Below are positions 18,022-27,369 of a DNA stretch of 64,000 nucleotides, piece after piece. The notes beneath the pieces were generated by a model. The model worked only from the letters and a program-made list of their open reading frames with translations. It did not search any database and had not been told where the DNA came from. Both the position numbers and the translations under genes were made by a program. Origin of the DNA: Agarilytica rhodophyticola (lineage in GTDB: Bacteria > Pseudomonadota > Gammaproteobacteria > Pseudomonadales > Cellvibrionaceae); the NCBI RefSeq assembly GCF_002157225.2, contig NZ_CP020038.1, positions 1,945,001 to 2,009,000 of the forward strand, read 5' to 3'. Position 1 is the stretch's first letter. Each line of letters opens with the position of its first letter.

Positions 18022-19035
18022 CTACCTTTTGTCTACCGAAAACGACTCATGAGTGTTTACCGCCCCTAAACCGGGTACGGTTGCACCACCCACTGTATAG
18101 ATGGTTGAGCCCAAAGCTTCAGCCGTTAAACCATGTCTAGGCGTTGGAAGATTAGGTAAAGCAGACCATTTATCGGTTTCGGGGTTATAAACCCAAGCAT
18201 TGGCAAAAACCTTTTGTTCAGGGAACCACTGTTCACCCCCAAATACATAAAGCTTGTTATCAACAGTTGCCGCTGCCAAACCGCTTTGTGCTACTGGCAT
18301 AGGCGCTTTGGCAACCCAAACATTTTTCGCCGGATCATAGACTTCTAAATTGGGAACATTAACGATTTTGAAGTCGCCTTTATCATTGACTTCATTTTGC
18401 CTGCCACCCACGACATAAATTTTTCCTTTAATAACCGCCGACGCCGCACTATTCCTTGCCGTCAACGCTGGAGTTATATCCATCCACTTACCCGTTTTAG
18501 GGTCAAATACTTGGCTGCTGGTGGTATCGATATGATCATTAAAATGAGCTGCACTGGCCGTTTTAGTCACCCTACCGCCAATGACATAAACCTTTCCATC
18601 GACGGCTTCAGCCACATGCTCTCCTCTTGGCTGCGGTAACGGCGTAGATGTAGACCATTGTTGTGAAAGAAAAGAATAAACATAAACCGAAGGTTGAGCT
18701 TGCCAGTTAGGAAATGCCCCGACAAAACCACCAATAGCATAGAGATTCTCGGCCGTTGCACTCAGGGTGATATGGTGACGACGGTTCGGCAAAGGAGTAA
18801 GACTTTCCCAAGCACTCACTTTAGGGTTAAAACGCATAAATAAGTCAGCATAGTTTTTATCATCCTCAGGAATGCCGCCAGCTATATACAACATGCCATT
18901 ATGGGTATCTGAATATATTTCCTGTAAAGCAAAAGGTAGGGGCTGTGCTTTATCCCACGCTTGAGCAAACGAATTAATGGACAACAAACACGAAAGTGCA
19001 GAGCTGATTATTAAAGTGTTCTTTAAGGTCTTCAT
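18022..19035 (-). CDS. Secreted Kelch-repeat beta-propeller protein (copy 2)
   Basis: 337 residues with a signal peptide (ALSCLLSINSFAQA) and six Kelch blades (LYIAGGIPE, LYAIGGFVG, VYVIGGRVT, IYVVGGRQN, LYVFGGEQW, IYTVGGATV). It matches copy 1 blade for blade. The first gene of a leftward operon of Kelch, hydrolase and SDR, transcribed away from the divergent LysR gene, which is its likely regulator. Confidence 0.88.
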   Translation of the reverse strand: MKTLKNTLIISSALSCLLSINSFAQAWDKAQPLPFALQEIYSDTHNGMLYIAGGIPEDDKNYADLFMRFNPKVSAWESLTPLPNRRHHITLSATAENLYAIGGFVGAFPNWQAQPSVYVYSFLSQQWSTSTPLPQPRGEHVAEAVDGKVYVIGGRVTKTASAAHFNDHIDTTSSQVFDPKTGKWMDITPALTARNSAASAVIKGKIYVVGGRQNEVNDKGDFKIVNVPNLEVYDPAKNVWVAKAPMPVAQSGLAAATVDNKLYVFGGEQWFPEQKVFANAWVYNPETDKWSALPNLPTPRHGLTAEALGSTIYTVGGATVPGLGAVNTHESFSVDKR

Positions 19036-19133
19036 AACAAAGTATCACTGGCTGTTGGCTTGAATGAATATTCACTATAAGTCAGAATAATCGTATCAAT
19101 AAGGGCATTTATTCCATATAGAGTGTTCTATTT

Positions 19134-20030
19134 ATGAGTACAATCAATCTAAACCACTTACGGCTTTTCGCTATTTTTTCTAAGGTGGTAGAAACAGGAA
19201 GTTTTGCGGAGGCGGCACGCAAGTTAGAGACAAGCCGTTCTCGGGTGAGTGAACAAGTCGCTAAATTAGAATCTGACATTGGCGTGCGACTCATTCAGCG
19301 ATCAACAAGGCAACTGACAATTACCGATGAAGGCCAACAGGTTTACGAGCAAGCTCGGAAATTATCTATGGTATTGACTGATATAGAAGCGGTACTTGCG
19401 CCTAGTCATCCTCGTGGACAAGTATCTATTACTATGCCACACCATATTGCTCATTTATTTATGTCCCGCGTGTTAAAAGACTTCCAACACACCTACCCAG
19501 ACATAGAACTTAATTTAGTTTTAGATGACTACCGCTTAAACCTTATTCACGACGACGTTGATTTAGCTATTCGTGTGGGCATACCGGAGGATGAGTCTAT
19601 TGTTGCTAGAGTACTCCACGAAGAGCAGATAGGCCTATATACAAGTCCAGACTATTTAGCCGAAGCAGGCCCCATAAAAACAGTAGACGACCTACAAAAC
19701 TGCCACTGGCTTTTACTTAATCAGTCGGGAAAAAGTAAAACTCAGCGCCTTAATAAACATGGTAAAACCATAGAAGTAACTCCCAAGAGCTACTACCACT
19801 GTAACTCCCCTTTTATGATCAAGGAAATGTTGATTAAAGGTTTAGGCGTTGGGAAATTATTGTCTAATGTTGCAGCTGAAGACATTAAACATGGAAAGTT
19901 AGTTCCAGTAATGCCATTGCTAACAGGTAATACCGTAGCATTTTCGTTAATTTATCCATCTAGACGGCAAATTCCATCGAGGATTCAAGCGGTTATTGAT
20001 TACTTACTAAAAAGGAAAATTTTTAGTTAA
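19134..20030 (+). CDS. LysR family transcriptional regulator
   Basis: 298 residues. N-terminal winged HTH with FSKVVETGSFAEAARKLETSRSRVSEQVAKLE, then a substrate-binding domain with PHHIAHLFMSRV and LAIRVGIPEDESIVARVL. The CrgA/YafC-like group. It starts 98 bases from the divergent Kelch operon, the classical layout for LysR autoregulation and control of the neighbour. Effector unknown. Confidence 0.92.
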   Translation: MSTINLNHLRLFAIFSKVVETGSFAEAARKLETSRSRVSEQVAKLESDIGVRLIQRSTRQLTITDEGQQVYEQARKLSMVLTDIEAVLAPSHPRGQVSITMPHHIAHLFMSRVLKDFQHTYPDIELNLVLDDYRLNLIHDDVDLAIRVGIPEDESIVARVLHEEQIGLYTSPDYLAEAGPIKTVDDLQNCHWLLLNQSGKSKTQRLNKHGKTIEVTPKSYYHCNSPFMIKEMLIKGLGVGKLLSNVAAEDIKHGKLVPVMPLLTGNTVAFSLIYPSRRQIPSRIQAVIDYLLKRKIFS

Positions 20031-20048
20031 ACTTCCGTTATATAGAAA

Positions 20049-20948
20049 CTAAGCGAGGTTAAACTGGGTTTTTAAAAATTCAATAAATACTTTGGTTTTT
20101 GCAGGCATTACTCGCCCACTCGGAATCAATGCATTGATTGGAGGTCCTGGCATGGCATATTCAGGTAATAATTCGATCACTTGACCCTGCTGAATGGTTG
20201 ACCCTAATGCAACATCATAAACTTGAGCGATCCCCATTCCCGCAATGACGGCATCAACAAAACTGCGGCCATCACTTAAAATAGCTAAAGCATTCGGTGT
20301 GATTTCAGTTAAATTGCCACTACTTTCTTGAAACATCCAAGGCCTTATTTTTCCATTAGAAGCGCGAAACATCAACGCATCATGAATACGCAATTCATGC
20401 AGACTTTGCGGTATTCCTCGGGTAGCCAAGTAATCTGCTGAAGCACACAACACACGCTTTGATAGACACAGCTTTTTAGCAATAAATGAGCTATCTTCTA
20501 GCTCACCAATTCTCACTACAATATCCCACTCCCCTTGAATGGCATCTTCAAAACGATCAGAAAGAGCAAGCTCGACTGTGACTTTGGGATGCTCTTGGGT
20601 AAAGTATTTTAAATTGTTCACCACATTACGGCCAATGCCAATGGGCATATTCACCCGTAAGCGACCTGCCGGGTCATCTTTTCTTGACTCCAAGAGCAGC
20701 TTAGCTTCATTAATTGTGTCAATGGCATGTTTAGATGCCTCCAAGAAAATACGACCTTCTTCAGTTAATCTCAAACTTCGGGTAGTACGGTTAAAAAGCT
20801 TAAGTCCCAGCCCTTCTTCAAGTTTTTTGACCGCTTTTCCAGTACCTGATTTAGTGGAGTTCAGCGACTCAGCCGCCAAAGTAAAACTGCCACATTCAGC
20901 GACGGCAATAAACACCACTATTTCATTAAGTAATGCCTTCTGAAACAT
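20049..20948 (-). CDS. LysR family transcriptional regulator
   Basis: 299 residues. The HTH is FIAVAECGSFTLAAESLNSTKSGTGKAVKKLEEGLGLKLFNRTTRSL and the effector domain carries LRVNMPIGIGRNVV and DIVVRIGELEDSSFIAKKL. It is convergent with the first LysR gene and divergent from the peroxiredoxin gene at 21129, with 180 bases between, so it probably controls the rightward peroxiredoxin/redoxin/GST operon. Confidence 0.92.
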   Translation of the reverse strand: MFQKALLNEIVVFIAVAECGSFTLAAESLNSTKSGTGKAVKKLEEGLGLKLFNRTTRSLRLTEEGRIFLEASKHAIDTINEAKLLLESRKDDPAGRLRVNMPIGIGRNVVNNLKYFTQEHPKVTVELALSDRFEDAIQGEWDIVVRIGELEDSSFIAKKLCLSKRVLCASADYLATRGIPQSLHELRIHDALMFRASNGKIRPWMFQESSGNLTEITPNALAILSDGRSFVDAVIAGMGIAQVYDVALGSTIQQGQVIELLPEYAMPGPPINALIPSGRVMPAKTKVFIEFLKTQFNLA

Positions 20949-21128
20949 TTGTTGTATCCTTTATTGATACTATAAATTTCAAAATAACATATTTATCGCT
21001 CAAATTGAAACAACTAAACTAGCCTCATTGATGCAGTTACCGATGCCATTCACACAAGTTGTGTGCCACACCAACATCTATAACGAACACAGTCCAATAT
21101 TTAATCTAAGCCTTTGAGGAATAAACTT

Positions 21129-21785
21129 ATGTTACTTCAAGATCAACTTAACGCATTTAAAGAACAATTTAAAAAACAAGCACCAGAAGCGGCTTTTAAT
21201 GCTTTTGCCCGCTCTACTCAAGAACTAATTGAAAGCGGGCAAGCCGAGAAAGCCTTGAAAGTAGGCGATACGGCTCCTAAGTTTGTTTTAACAGACGCTG
21301 AAGGTACTGAGGTATCACTAACAGCATTGCTTGCTAACGGCCCCGTAGTATTAAGCTTCTACCGCGGTGTTTGGTGCCCATACTGCAACATCGAGCTACA
21401 AGCTTTAGAAGCTGTCAATGAAGAACTCAAAGCTCGTGGCGCTACCCTTGCAGCAATTTCGATGCAGGGTGCTGAAAACAGCCTTAAATCACAACAAGAA
21501 AACAAATTGAATTTCCCCATTTTAACTGACCACGCAGGCGAAATTGCTGACCAATTTGGTATTCGCTGGACACTGCAAGACTATGTCATTGAGTTCCACA
21601 AAATGTTTAAAGTTGTACTGCCTGAGATTCATGGTGACGGCAAATGGAGCCTACCCATGCCTGCACGCTATGTCATTGCCACTGACGGTACTATTGCTTA
21701 CGCGGAAGTGAATCCTGATTACACACAGCGTCCTGAGCCGAGTGAATTACTAACAGTGCTTGATGAATTAAGTGCTAAAGCATAA
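21129..21785 (+). CDS. AhpC/TSA-like peroxiredoxin
   Basis: 218 residues. Thioredoxin fold with the reactive-Cys motif VLSFYRGVWCPYCN, where the two cysteines form a CPYC pair, plus FGIRWTLQDYVIEFHK and a C-terminal PMPARYVIATDGTIAYAEVNPDY. This is the peroxiredoxin-like family that often carries CPYC. Start ATG at 21129 has GAGGA 9 bases upstream. A dead copy is at 27498-28160. Probably reduces organic peroxides with glutathione or thioredoxin; partner unknown. Confidence 0.87.
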   Translation: MLLQDQLNAFKEQFKKQAPEAAFNAFARSTQELIESGQAEKALKVGDTAPKFVLTDAEGTEVSLTALLANGPVVLSFYRGVWCPYCNIELQALEAVNEELKARGATLAAISMQGAENSLKSQQENKLNFPILTDHAGEIADQFGIRWTLQDYVIEFHKMFKVVLPEIHGDGKWSLPMPARYVIATDGTIAYAEVNPDYTQRPEPSELLTVLDELSAKA

Positions 21786-21843
21786 TTGAGAATTTTCTCC
21801 GGTATCACCTCAGTGTTAGAGGTTTGATTATTTAATTAAAAAC

Positions 21844-21886
21844 AACGGTTACCTAGACGCTCTTTATAAAGATTCAGGTAATCGTT
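21844..21886 (+). terminator. Possible hairpin terminator or attenuator
   Basis: AACGGTTACCT (21844-21854) pairs with AGGTAATCGTT (21876-21886) with one mismatch and a 21-nt loop; a short T-run follows. It lies between the peroxiredoxin and the membrane redoxin genes. Confidence 0.4.
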
Positions 21887-21907
21887 TTAACTTATAGAGT
21901 ACTGAAC

Positions 21908-22750
21908 ATGAAAAAATTAATTGTACCGCTAATCCTCCTAAATATCCTCGGTGGTCTCGGTTCGGCAGTTATGTTATGGCTGTCTGGTGGTGATTTATTA
22001 TGGTTAGGTAGTTTCCTAACAACATTCCCACTACCTTTCTTTTTAATGGTATTAACCAGTGCTTTTTCAATTGCCCGAACCTCAGATCGCTTACCGCTGA
22101 TTCAGCTATTGAGTATTAGTGGAGTTATCTTATTTGCCTATATATCGAATCAATATGGTAGCTTGGTAAAGAGCCAGTATGTTGCACTAGGTTTAGTTGC
22201 ATTTGGTGCTATTTTCGTTCAATGGTATGTGTGGTCTTTTTCTAATTATGGTCGTACCAAAAGTCGTGTAATCAATATAGGGCAAGCTTTACCTGAGATG
22301 ACACTAAGCCGCTTGGATGGTAGCCAAATATCCTCTTCAAGCTTTACCGGTAGTAAAACCATATTGGTATTTTTTAGAGCTAATTGGTGCCCGTTCTGTA
22401 TGAATCAACTTAAAGAAGTGTTATCACGAGCGGATGAACTGAAAAAATCAGACACACAAGTTAAGTTTATTTCTAATCAAGGCATAAAAAATTCACAGCA
22501 GTTATCCGACAAACTTAGTTTGCCAGCACATTTTGAAATCTTGCAAGATGATGATTTAAAAGCCGCTAAAGCGTTGGGCATTGCCGATATTGATGGTTCT
22601 CCAGTAGGCATGTCTGGGTATCCCAAAGATACCGTAATGGCAACTGTGATATTGCTTGATGCGGATAGCAAAGTCACTTTTGGTGATAAGACCGATCACT
22701 ATCGTGTTCGCCCTCATCCAGATACATTCTTACCTTCATTGAGCCGTTAA
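21908..22750 (+). CDS. Membrane-anchored redoxin (TlpA/AhpC-like)
   Basis: 280 residues. Residues 1-~120 contain about four hydrophobic helices (LIVPLILLNILGGLGSAVMLWL, FPLPFFLMVLTSAFSI, LLSISGVILFAYI, YVALGLVAFGAIFVQWYVW). Residues ~125-280 form a thioredoxin-fold domain with FRANWCPFCMNQL, CPFC being the redox-active pair. It probably works at the membrane as a thiol-based peroxide or disulfide reductase. Which side the redoxin faces is not certain from the sequence. Confidence 0.75.
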   Translation: MKKLIVPLILLNILGGLGSAVMLWLSGGDLLWLGSFLTTFPLPFFLMVLTSAFSIARTSDRLPLIQLLSISGVILFAYISNQYGSLVKSQYVALGLVAFGAIFVQWYVWSFSNYGRTKSRVINIGQALPEMTLSRLDGSQISSSSFTGSKTILVFFRANWCPFCMNQLKEVLSRADELKKSDTQVKFISNQGIKNSQQLSDKLSLPAHFEILQDDDLKAAKALGIADIDGSPVGMSGYPKDTVMATVILLDADSKVTFGDKTDHYRVRPHPDTFLPSLSR

Positions 22751-22779
22751 CGGTACTGTAGAAATTCAGGAGAGCAATC

Positions 22780-23310
22780 ATAGCTATAATATTAGATCAA
22801 GTTTTTATCCCTGCCTGCCAACAAATGTTAAGTAGTACAGTAAAAATATTAGAAAAAGCACAGACCCATGAGCAAGCATTAGGTTTGGCAGACAATGAAC
22901 TCCTTTCATCACGGCTGGCTGATGATATGTGGCCATTGCCAAATCAAATCCAAAGTCTTTGGGTTCATTCAGCTTACGCAATAGAGCAAGTTAAAACAGG
23001 AATATTTAAATCTAATATCCAAAACATACCGGCTAATTGGCAGGAAATGCAGACCATGTTGGAGCAGGCTCAATCAAGCCTAGCAGCGTTAGCAGAAGGA
23101 GAGCTAGAGACTATTGCTAATAATTCTGTTGCTTTTGTTATTGGAGGTAAAACCCGTTTTACATTTACGGTACAAGATTTTCTTTTGAGTTTTTCTATGC
23201 CAAATGTACATTTTCATACAACCACTACTTATGCCATTTTACGTATGAAAGGCGTCGCTTTAGGGAAGTTCGATTTCTTGGGTCAAATGAGTACTAGCAA
23301 TCTAGATTAA
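22780..23310 (+). CDS. DUF1993 family protein; no canonical start at the expected site
   Basis: The family part is clear: SSTVKILEKAQTHEQALGL, SRLADDMWPLPNQIQSL, and a C-terminal MPNVHFHTTTTYAILRMKGVALGK. DUF1993 proteins are small helical-bundle proteins of unknown function. The ATG at 22825 gives 161 residues but drops the usual N-terminal IILDQVFIPACQQ, which is open in frame from 22780. There an ATA sits 6 bases after AGGAG (22769-22773), where ATG is expected. Either ATA is used, or the start codon was lost and translation begins at 22825. Confidence 0.7.
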   Translation: MAIILDQVFIPACQQMLSSTVKILEKAQTHEQALGLADNELLSSRLADDMWPLPNQIQSLWVHSAYAIEQVKTGIFKSNIQNIPANWQEMQTMLEQAQSSLAALAEGELETIANNSVAFVIGGKTRFTFTVQDFLLSFSMPNVHFHTTTTYAILRMKGVALGKFDFLGQMSTSNLD

Positions 23311-23394
23311 ATTACTGGCCGCAAATTGATCTACCCCGGATGCATTAATACTCATGCCTCTCTATTTTTAATTTTTTCAAAACGGTAAATACAT

Positions 23395-24021
23395 ATGTCG
23401 ACTATTAAACTTTACTTTAACCCACTATCAGGCCATGCCCATCGCCCGTGGGCAATGCTTAAGCTATTAAATATCGAATTCGAAGAAGTTTTGCTTGATT
23501 TCTTTAAGGGTGAACACAAAACGCCTGAGTTCTTAAAGATCAACCCTCTCGGCCAATTACCTGTGATGGTTGATGGTGACACTGTATTACGGGATTCAAC
23601 GGCTGCCTTAGTGTACTTAGCCTTACAATATGACCCTAGTCGCCAATGGTTGCCCGTTGATCCAATACGTGCCGCAGAAGTTCAACAGTGGTTAGCGATA
23701 AGCACCAGAGAAGTATTTGAGGGCCCAGGCACTGCAAGAATGATTAAGATTTTTAATGTTCCACGTGACTACGACGAAGCGGTGAAGAAAACGGATCACT
23801 TATTCACATCATTGTTTGAAGCACGCCTAAAAGATAATGATTGGCTTGTAGGAGACCATCCAACTATTGCCGATGTCTCAAATTACGGCTATATAGCAGC
23901 AGTTACCGAAGGGGACGTTGACCTTAAAGCTTACCCTAATATTTATGCTTGGGTTAAACGTTTAGAAGACTACCCAAACTTCACTTCAATGCCACCAGCC
24001 GCACCCTATTTGCCTAAATAA
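23395..24021 (+). CDS. Glutathione S-transferase family protein
   Basis: 208 residues. N-terminal thioredoxin-like domain LYFNPLSGHAHRPWAMLKLLNIEFEE with the cis-proline and SNAIL-type LRDSTAALVYLA site, and C-terminal helical domain with WLVGDHPTIADVSNYGYIA. Closely resembles the GST at 25960-26568 (matching GEHKTPEFLKINPLGQLP/GEHKLPEYLAKNPLGQVP, LRDSTA, HPTIAD), so they are paralogues. Last gene of the rightward redox operon. Substrate unknown. Confidence 0.87.
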   Translation: MSTIKLYFNPLSGHAHRPWAMLKLLNIEFEEVLLDFFKGEHKTPEFLKINPLGQLPVMVDGDTVLRDSTAALVYLALQYDPSRQWLPVDPIRAAEVQQWLAISTREVFEGPGTARMIKIFNVPRDYDEAVKKTDHLFTSLFEARLKDNDWLVGDHPTIADVSNYGYIAAVTEGDVDLKAYPNIYAWVKRLEDYPNFTSMPPAAPYLPK

Positions 24022-24027
24022 CCACGC

Positions 24028-24062
24028 GGCGATAATTGAGGTGATGAGTCTTAATTATCGCC
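24028..24062. terminator. Bidirectional hairpin between convergent genes
   Basis: GGCGATAATT (24028-24037) and AATTATCGCC (24053-24062) form a perfect 10-bp stem with a 15-nt loop just after the GST stop. A long T-run is lacking, so it is only a probable terminator. Confidence 0.55.
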
Positions 24063-24228
24063 TTAAACTATTTAGTCGTTATCTATTTGATCGTCAGCTC
24101 AACTAGCAATTTTTTAAATGTATTATTATCGAGTTATTTTTAGCAAGTCAATTGAATAGTAAACAATAAGAACAACTGTATCCATTAACCCTCCTTTTGA
24201 GAAATATTCCAAACAACAACAACGCTTT

Positions 24229-25935
24229 TTAAAACTCAAAACTTTCAGTATAAACATTCGCCGCTGGCACGCCTATTGATACTAACATTTGTGTCATATC
24301 ATTCATAAATAGAGTTGGGCCGCATATATAAGCGTGTTGGTGCTCTGCATGTGGTACTAGCTTTTGCAGCTGTTCTTTGTTTAAACGACCTTGCTGGCTA
24401 GTGATGATATTTGTGTAATTAAAATGTGGATAACTTCTTGCGCGGCGTAATAATTCCTGTTGGTTGATAAGGTCTTTAGTATTTCTTTCTACATGAATCA
24501 TGGTGATCGTGGTCTGGTCTTGCAGTGAAAACGCACCAACTCCCCGCACCATGGCCAAATTGGGCGTAATGCCAATACCAGCACTTAACAAAAGAAGGTT
24601 GTTATGTACGACGGGCTGTTTAGTTGCAGCATCCATTCGTACGGCGGTCATTTCACCTTGGATACCATTTAATTGTACTTCCAAGCCAAGCTCAGCATGA
24701 TCATGAAGCCAGTTAGTAACGAGACCTTTTGGAATACGTTTTACGGTAATATCTAGCGTGTTATCGCCGCTTATGCTGTTAGGTGTTTCAGACAGAGTCC
24801 ATGTTCTCACTTCGGAAGCAGATCCATTAGGGATATGTTTAAATTCAAACGTTGCGTATTGTCCGGGTAAAAAAGCAAGACGACGAGGAACAACAAAACG
24901 AAATGTTTTAACGTTTTCGCTCTCTTCAACAATTTTTGCTAGAGTTGCAACCACTGGAAATTCACTATCGCTGCTTACAGTCTCTTTACCTGAAATGGCT
25001 GGGTTATAGGGAGAATAATCCAGTCTTTTCCATCGATGACTAGTGACATGATCAGTACGGATTAGGTGTTCGATATGAAATGTAATACTTCGGGAAGCAC
25101 CTTCATAACGGCCATCGTGATTCCAATTTACTACTGCGCGACCCGTCATTTGGATCATGCTGCCTGTCTCAAAATCTACCAGCGTCACGCCGGTTCGATC
25201 ATAAACTTCTAAGTTGCCAGAAGTAAAAAACATGCCATTGCCCCGATACTCTGGCCACTCAATGGTCGATGGTGAGGTGGCTCGTATAAACCCAGGCTTC
25301 CCGCCACGATGATTACAATCGGCGCCAACACCGGGCGCATAACTCCCTATCCACAATGTGTCCATAGACTGTATAAAGGCCTGATCGTCATCCGTTAAGG
25401 TGGCGCGCTCTTTACGTTTTGCCTCTCTGTTTATGGGGGGAGCGCCCTTCGTATTATAAATAATTTCTCTGCGATTAATATATTTTGGGCAGTTAGGGGA
25501 ATACTCATTCACTTGGAGGTTGAACCCTATACCTAGATCATTCTCGGAAATCGACGCTAGCCCATTAATGCGATGTCGGATACGCCTTTTTAGATCTATG
25601 CCTAACAAGGACAGGGGCGAACCTGATTCCAGAGTATTGAGCATATCGTTTTCTGGAATACAATGAGTAGAAATCGCGATTTCATTTTCTGATATAGCAG
25701 TAAGGTCACCTTCTTTTCCAAATAATGGGCTTACCCATACCTGCCCGTTTTTCAAATTGACACTACTTAAAACTGCAAATGATTGAGCAGCCAAAAAAGC
25801 ATCATGATTAGAAGAAAAATTAAGAGCACTACGTTTTCCTACCGCCAGCTCGGCAGCAGCGCCTCGAGTGCCCGCTTTGTCTTGTGCTGCGAGCTCACCG
25901 CGATGATATGATGTTGCCAAGTCGATAGTTGACAT
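24229..25935 (-). CDS. PNPOx-like / FAD-NAD(P)H oxidoreductase fusion
   Basis: 568 residues in two parts. Residues ~1-300 resemble pyridoxamine 5'-phosphate-oxidase-like flavin-binding proteins (FLAAQSFAVLSSVNLKNGQVWVSPLFG, GMFFTSGNLEVYDRTGVTLVDFETGSMIQMTGRAV). Residues ~325-568 form a ferredoxin-NADP reductase module: FLPGQYATFEF, RTWTLSETPN for FAD, LLLSAGIGITPNLAM for NAD(P), and YICGPTLFMNDM. No 2Fe-2S ferredoxin domain follows, so it ends at the reductase. Likely a soluble flavin electron-transfer enzyme; substrate unknown. Start ATG has AAGGGGAAC upstream. It heads the leftward operon with GST genes downstream in transcription terms none, upstream the two GSTs. Confidence 0.82.
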   Translation of the reverse strand: MSTIDLATSYHRGELAAQDKAGTRGAAAELAVGKRSALNFSSNHDAFLAAQSFAVLSSVNLKNGQVWVSPLFGKEGDLTAISENEIAISTHCIPENDMLNTLESGSPLSLLGIDLKRRIRHRINGLASISENDLGIGFNLQVNEYSPNCPKYINRREIIYNTKGAPPINREAKRKERATLTDDDQAFIQSMDTLWIGSYAPGVGADCNHRGGKPGFIRATSPSTIEWPEYRGNGMFFTSGNLEVYDRTGVTLVDFETGSMIQMTGRAVVNWNHDGRYEGASRSITFHIEHLIRTDHVTSHRWKRLDYSPYNPAISGKETVSSDSEFPVVATLAKIVEESENVKTFRFVVPRRLAFLPGQYATFEFKHIPNGSASEVRTWTLSETPNSISGDNTLDITVKRIPKGLVTNWLHDHAELGLEVQLNGIQGEMTAVRMDAATKQPVVHNNLLLLSAGIGITPNLAMVRGVGAFSLQDQTTITMIHVERNTKDLINQQELLRRARSYPHFNYTNIITSQQGRLNKEQLQKLVPHAEHQHAYICGPTLFMNDMTQMLVSIGVPAANVYTESFEF

Positions 25936-25959
25936 GATGTTCCCCTTATCTGTATCGAA

Positions 25960-26568
25960 TTACTTGTTAGCGTGAATCATAGGTTTAAAGCCATCGATGC
26001 CTTCCACATTCGCCAGCCATTGGCGTATAGCAGGGTAAGGTTCGAGGCTAAAGTTGCCTTCGGTCACTCGTGCTATATAGCTGTAGCAAGCAATGTCAGC
26101 GATGGTTGGGTGTTCACCCACAAGCCATTTTTTATCACTTAAATGGGGTACAAACAAATCATTGAATAATTTCTCGGTTTTTTCTCTTGCTTGCACCTCA
26201 TCCGCAGGCATACCGAAGAGTTGAATCGCGCGTAATACAAAAGGCCCTATCATCACCTCATGTACAGCAACCGATAGCCACTGCTGAATTTGCGCTTGCG
26301 TCACAGGGTCCTCGGGAAACCAAGTATTCGATTGATCATATCTACGTGCAAGGTAAATAAGAATGGCTGTCGAATCACGCAGGACTACATCATCGTCAGT
26401 CAGTGTTGGCACCTGACCTAAAGGGTTTTTAGCAAGATACTCAGGCAGTTTATGTTCACCTTTTTCAAGGTCAACAATTTTGTCCGTGTACTCCATGCCT
26501 AAAATGTTTAAAAAGTTTGCCACACGATGGCTGTTGCCTGATATTGGATGACCGTAAAGTGTAATCAT
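25960..26568 (-). CDS. Glutathione S-transferase family protein
   Basis: 202 residues. LYGHPISGNSHRVANFLNILGMEYTDK, NPLGQVPTLTDDDVVLRDSTAILIYLARRY, and WLVGEHPTIADIACYSYIARVTEGN are the N-terminal thioredoxin and C-terminal helical GST domains. Paralogue of the protein at 23395-24021. It ends 24 bases upstream of the fusion oxidoreductase start, consistent with one leftward operon. Confidence 0.87.
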   Translation of the reverse strand: MITLYGHPISGNSHRVANFLNILGMEYTDKIVDLEKGEHKLPEYLAKNPLGQVPTLTDDDVVLRDSTAILIYLARRYDQSNTWFPEDPVTQAQIQQWLSVAVHEVMIGPFVLRAIQLFGMPADEVQAREKTEKLFNDLFVPHLSDKKWLVGEHPTIADIACYSYIARVTEGNFSLEPYPAIRQWLANVEGIDGFKPMIHANK

Positions 26569-26661
26569 GGTTGTTACTCCGTAGTAATTAATACATTGTT
26601 CATTAGTAAGCGATAATAAAAATAATTCTAAAGGAACTTCTGGTAAATCTTAAATAGACCC

Positions 26662-27369
26662 TTATGGTAATCCATTTTTTTGAAATAAATTTTTCCGTGC
26701 CTCTTTATCGTTTGCAATACGATCACGCTCATTATATCGGTCGTTTGCAAGGTTAAAACCACGCTGAACCGCCTCTCTTTTGCATAATTTATCAAACCAA
26801 GCTTGCACGTGACTATAACGATCTAACGAAACATCTAAAATTTCACTAGCCTTAATCCACCCGATACATGCCATATCGGCAATAGAATATTCATCGGCCA
26901 AATACTCACGGCCTTCTAGATGTTTGTCCATAACATTGAGTAGGCGGTTATACTCCCCAAGATAACGGTCAATAGCATAAGGGATTTTTTCAGACGCATA
27001 ATCATAAAAATGAATAGCTTGTCCACCCATTGGACCCAAACCACCCATCTGCCAGAATAACCATTCATTCACTTCTGTGCGTTTGCGTTCATCGCTGGTA
27101 TAGAATTGATCATACTTATTGGCAAGATATTGCATAATTGCTCCGGATTCAAATACGGAGATAGCTTGCCCATTGGGACCATCAGGATCGATGATCGCTG
27201 GCATACGGCCATTAGGGGAAATTTTTAGAAAGTCATCTTCGAATTGCTCGCCCTTAAGGATATTCACTAACTGAACATTATAGGGTATATGCAATTCTTC
27301 TAGCAAAATAGAAATTTTAAATCCGTTGGGCGTTGGCCAAAAATAAAGATCAATTGGTTGCTTATTCAT
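26662..27369 (-). CDS. Glutathione S-transferase (YfcG/YghU-like)
   Basis: 235 residues. LYFWPTPNGFKISILLEELHIPYNVQLVNILKGEQF has the TPNG motif of Nu-class enzymes, followed by MPAIIDPDGPNGQ and FESGAIMQYLANKYD, and a C-terminal domain with EYSIADMACIGWI. Paralogue of the protein at 13280-13936 (same GEQF, ESGAI, SIAD landmarks). Likely a glutathione-dependent disulfide or peroxide reductase. Confidence 0.86.
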   Translation of the reverse strand: MNKQPIDLYFWPTPNGFKISILLEELHIPYNVQLVNILKGEQFEDDFLKISPNGRMPAIIDPDGPNGQAISVFESGAIMQYLANKYDQFYTSDERKRTEVNEWLFWQMGGLGPMGGQAIHFYDYASEKIPYAIDRYLGEYNRLLNVMDKHLEGREYLADEYSIADMACIGWIKASEILDVSLDRYSHVQAWFDKLCKREAVQRGFNLANDRYNERDRIANDKEARKNLFQKNGLP

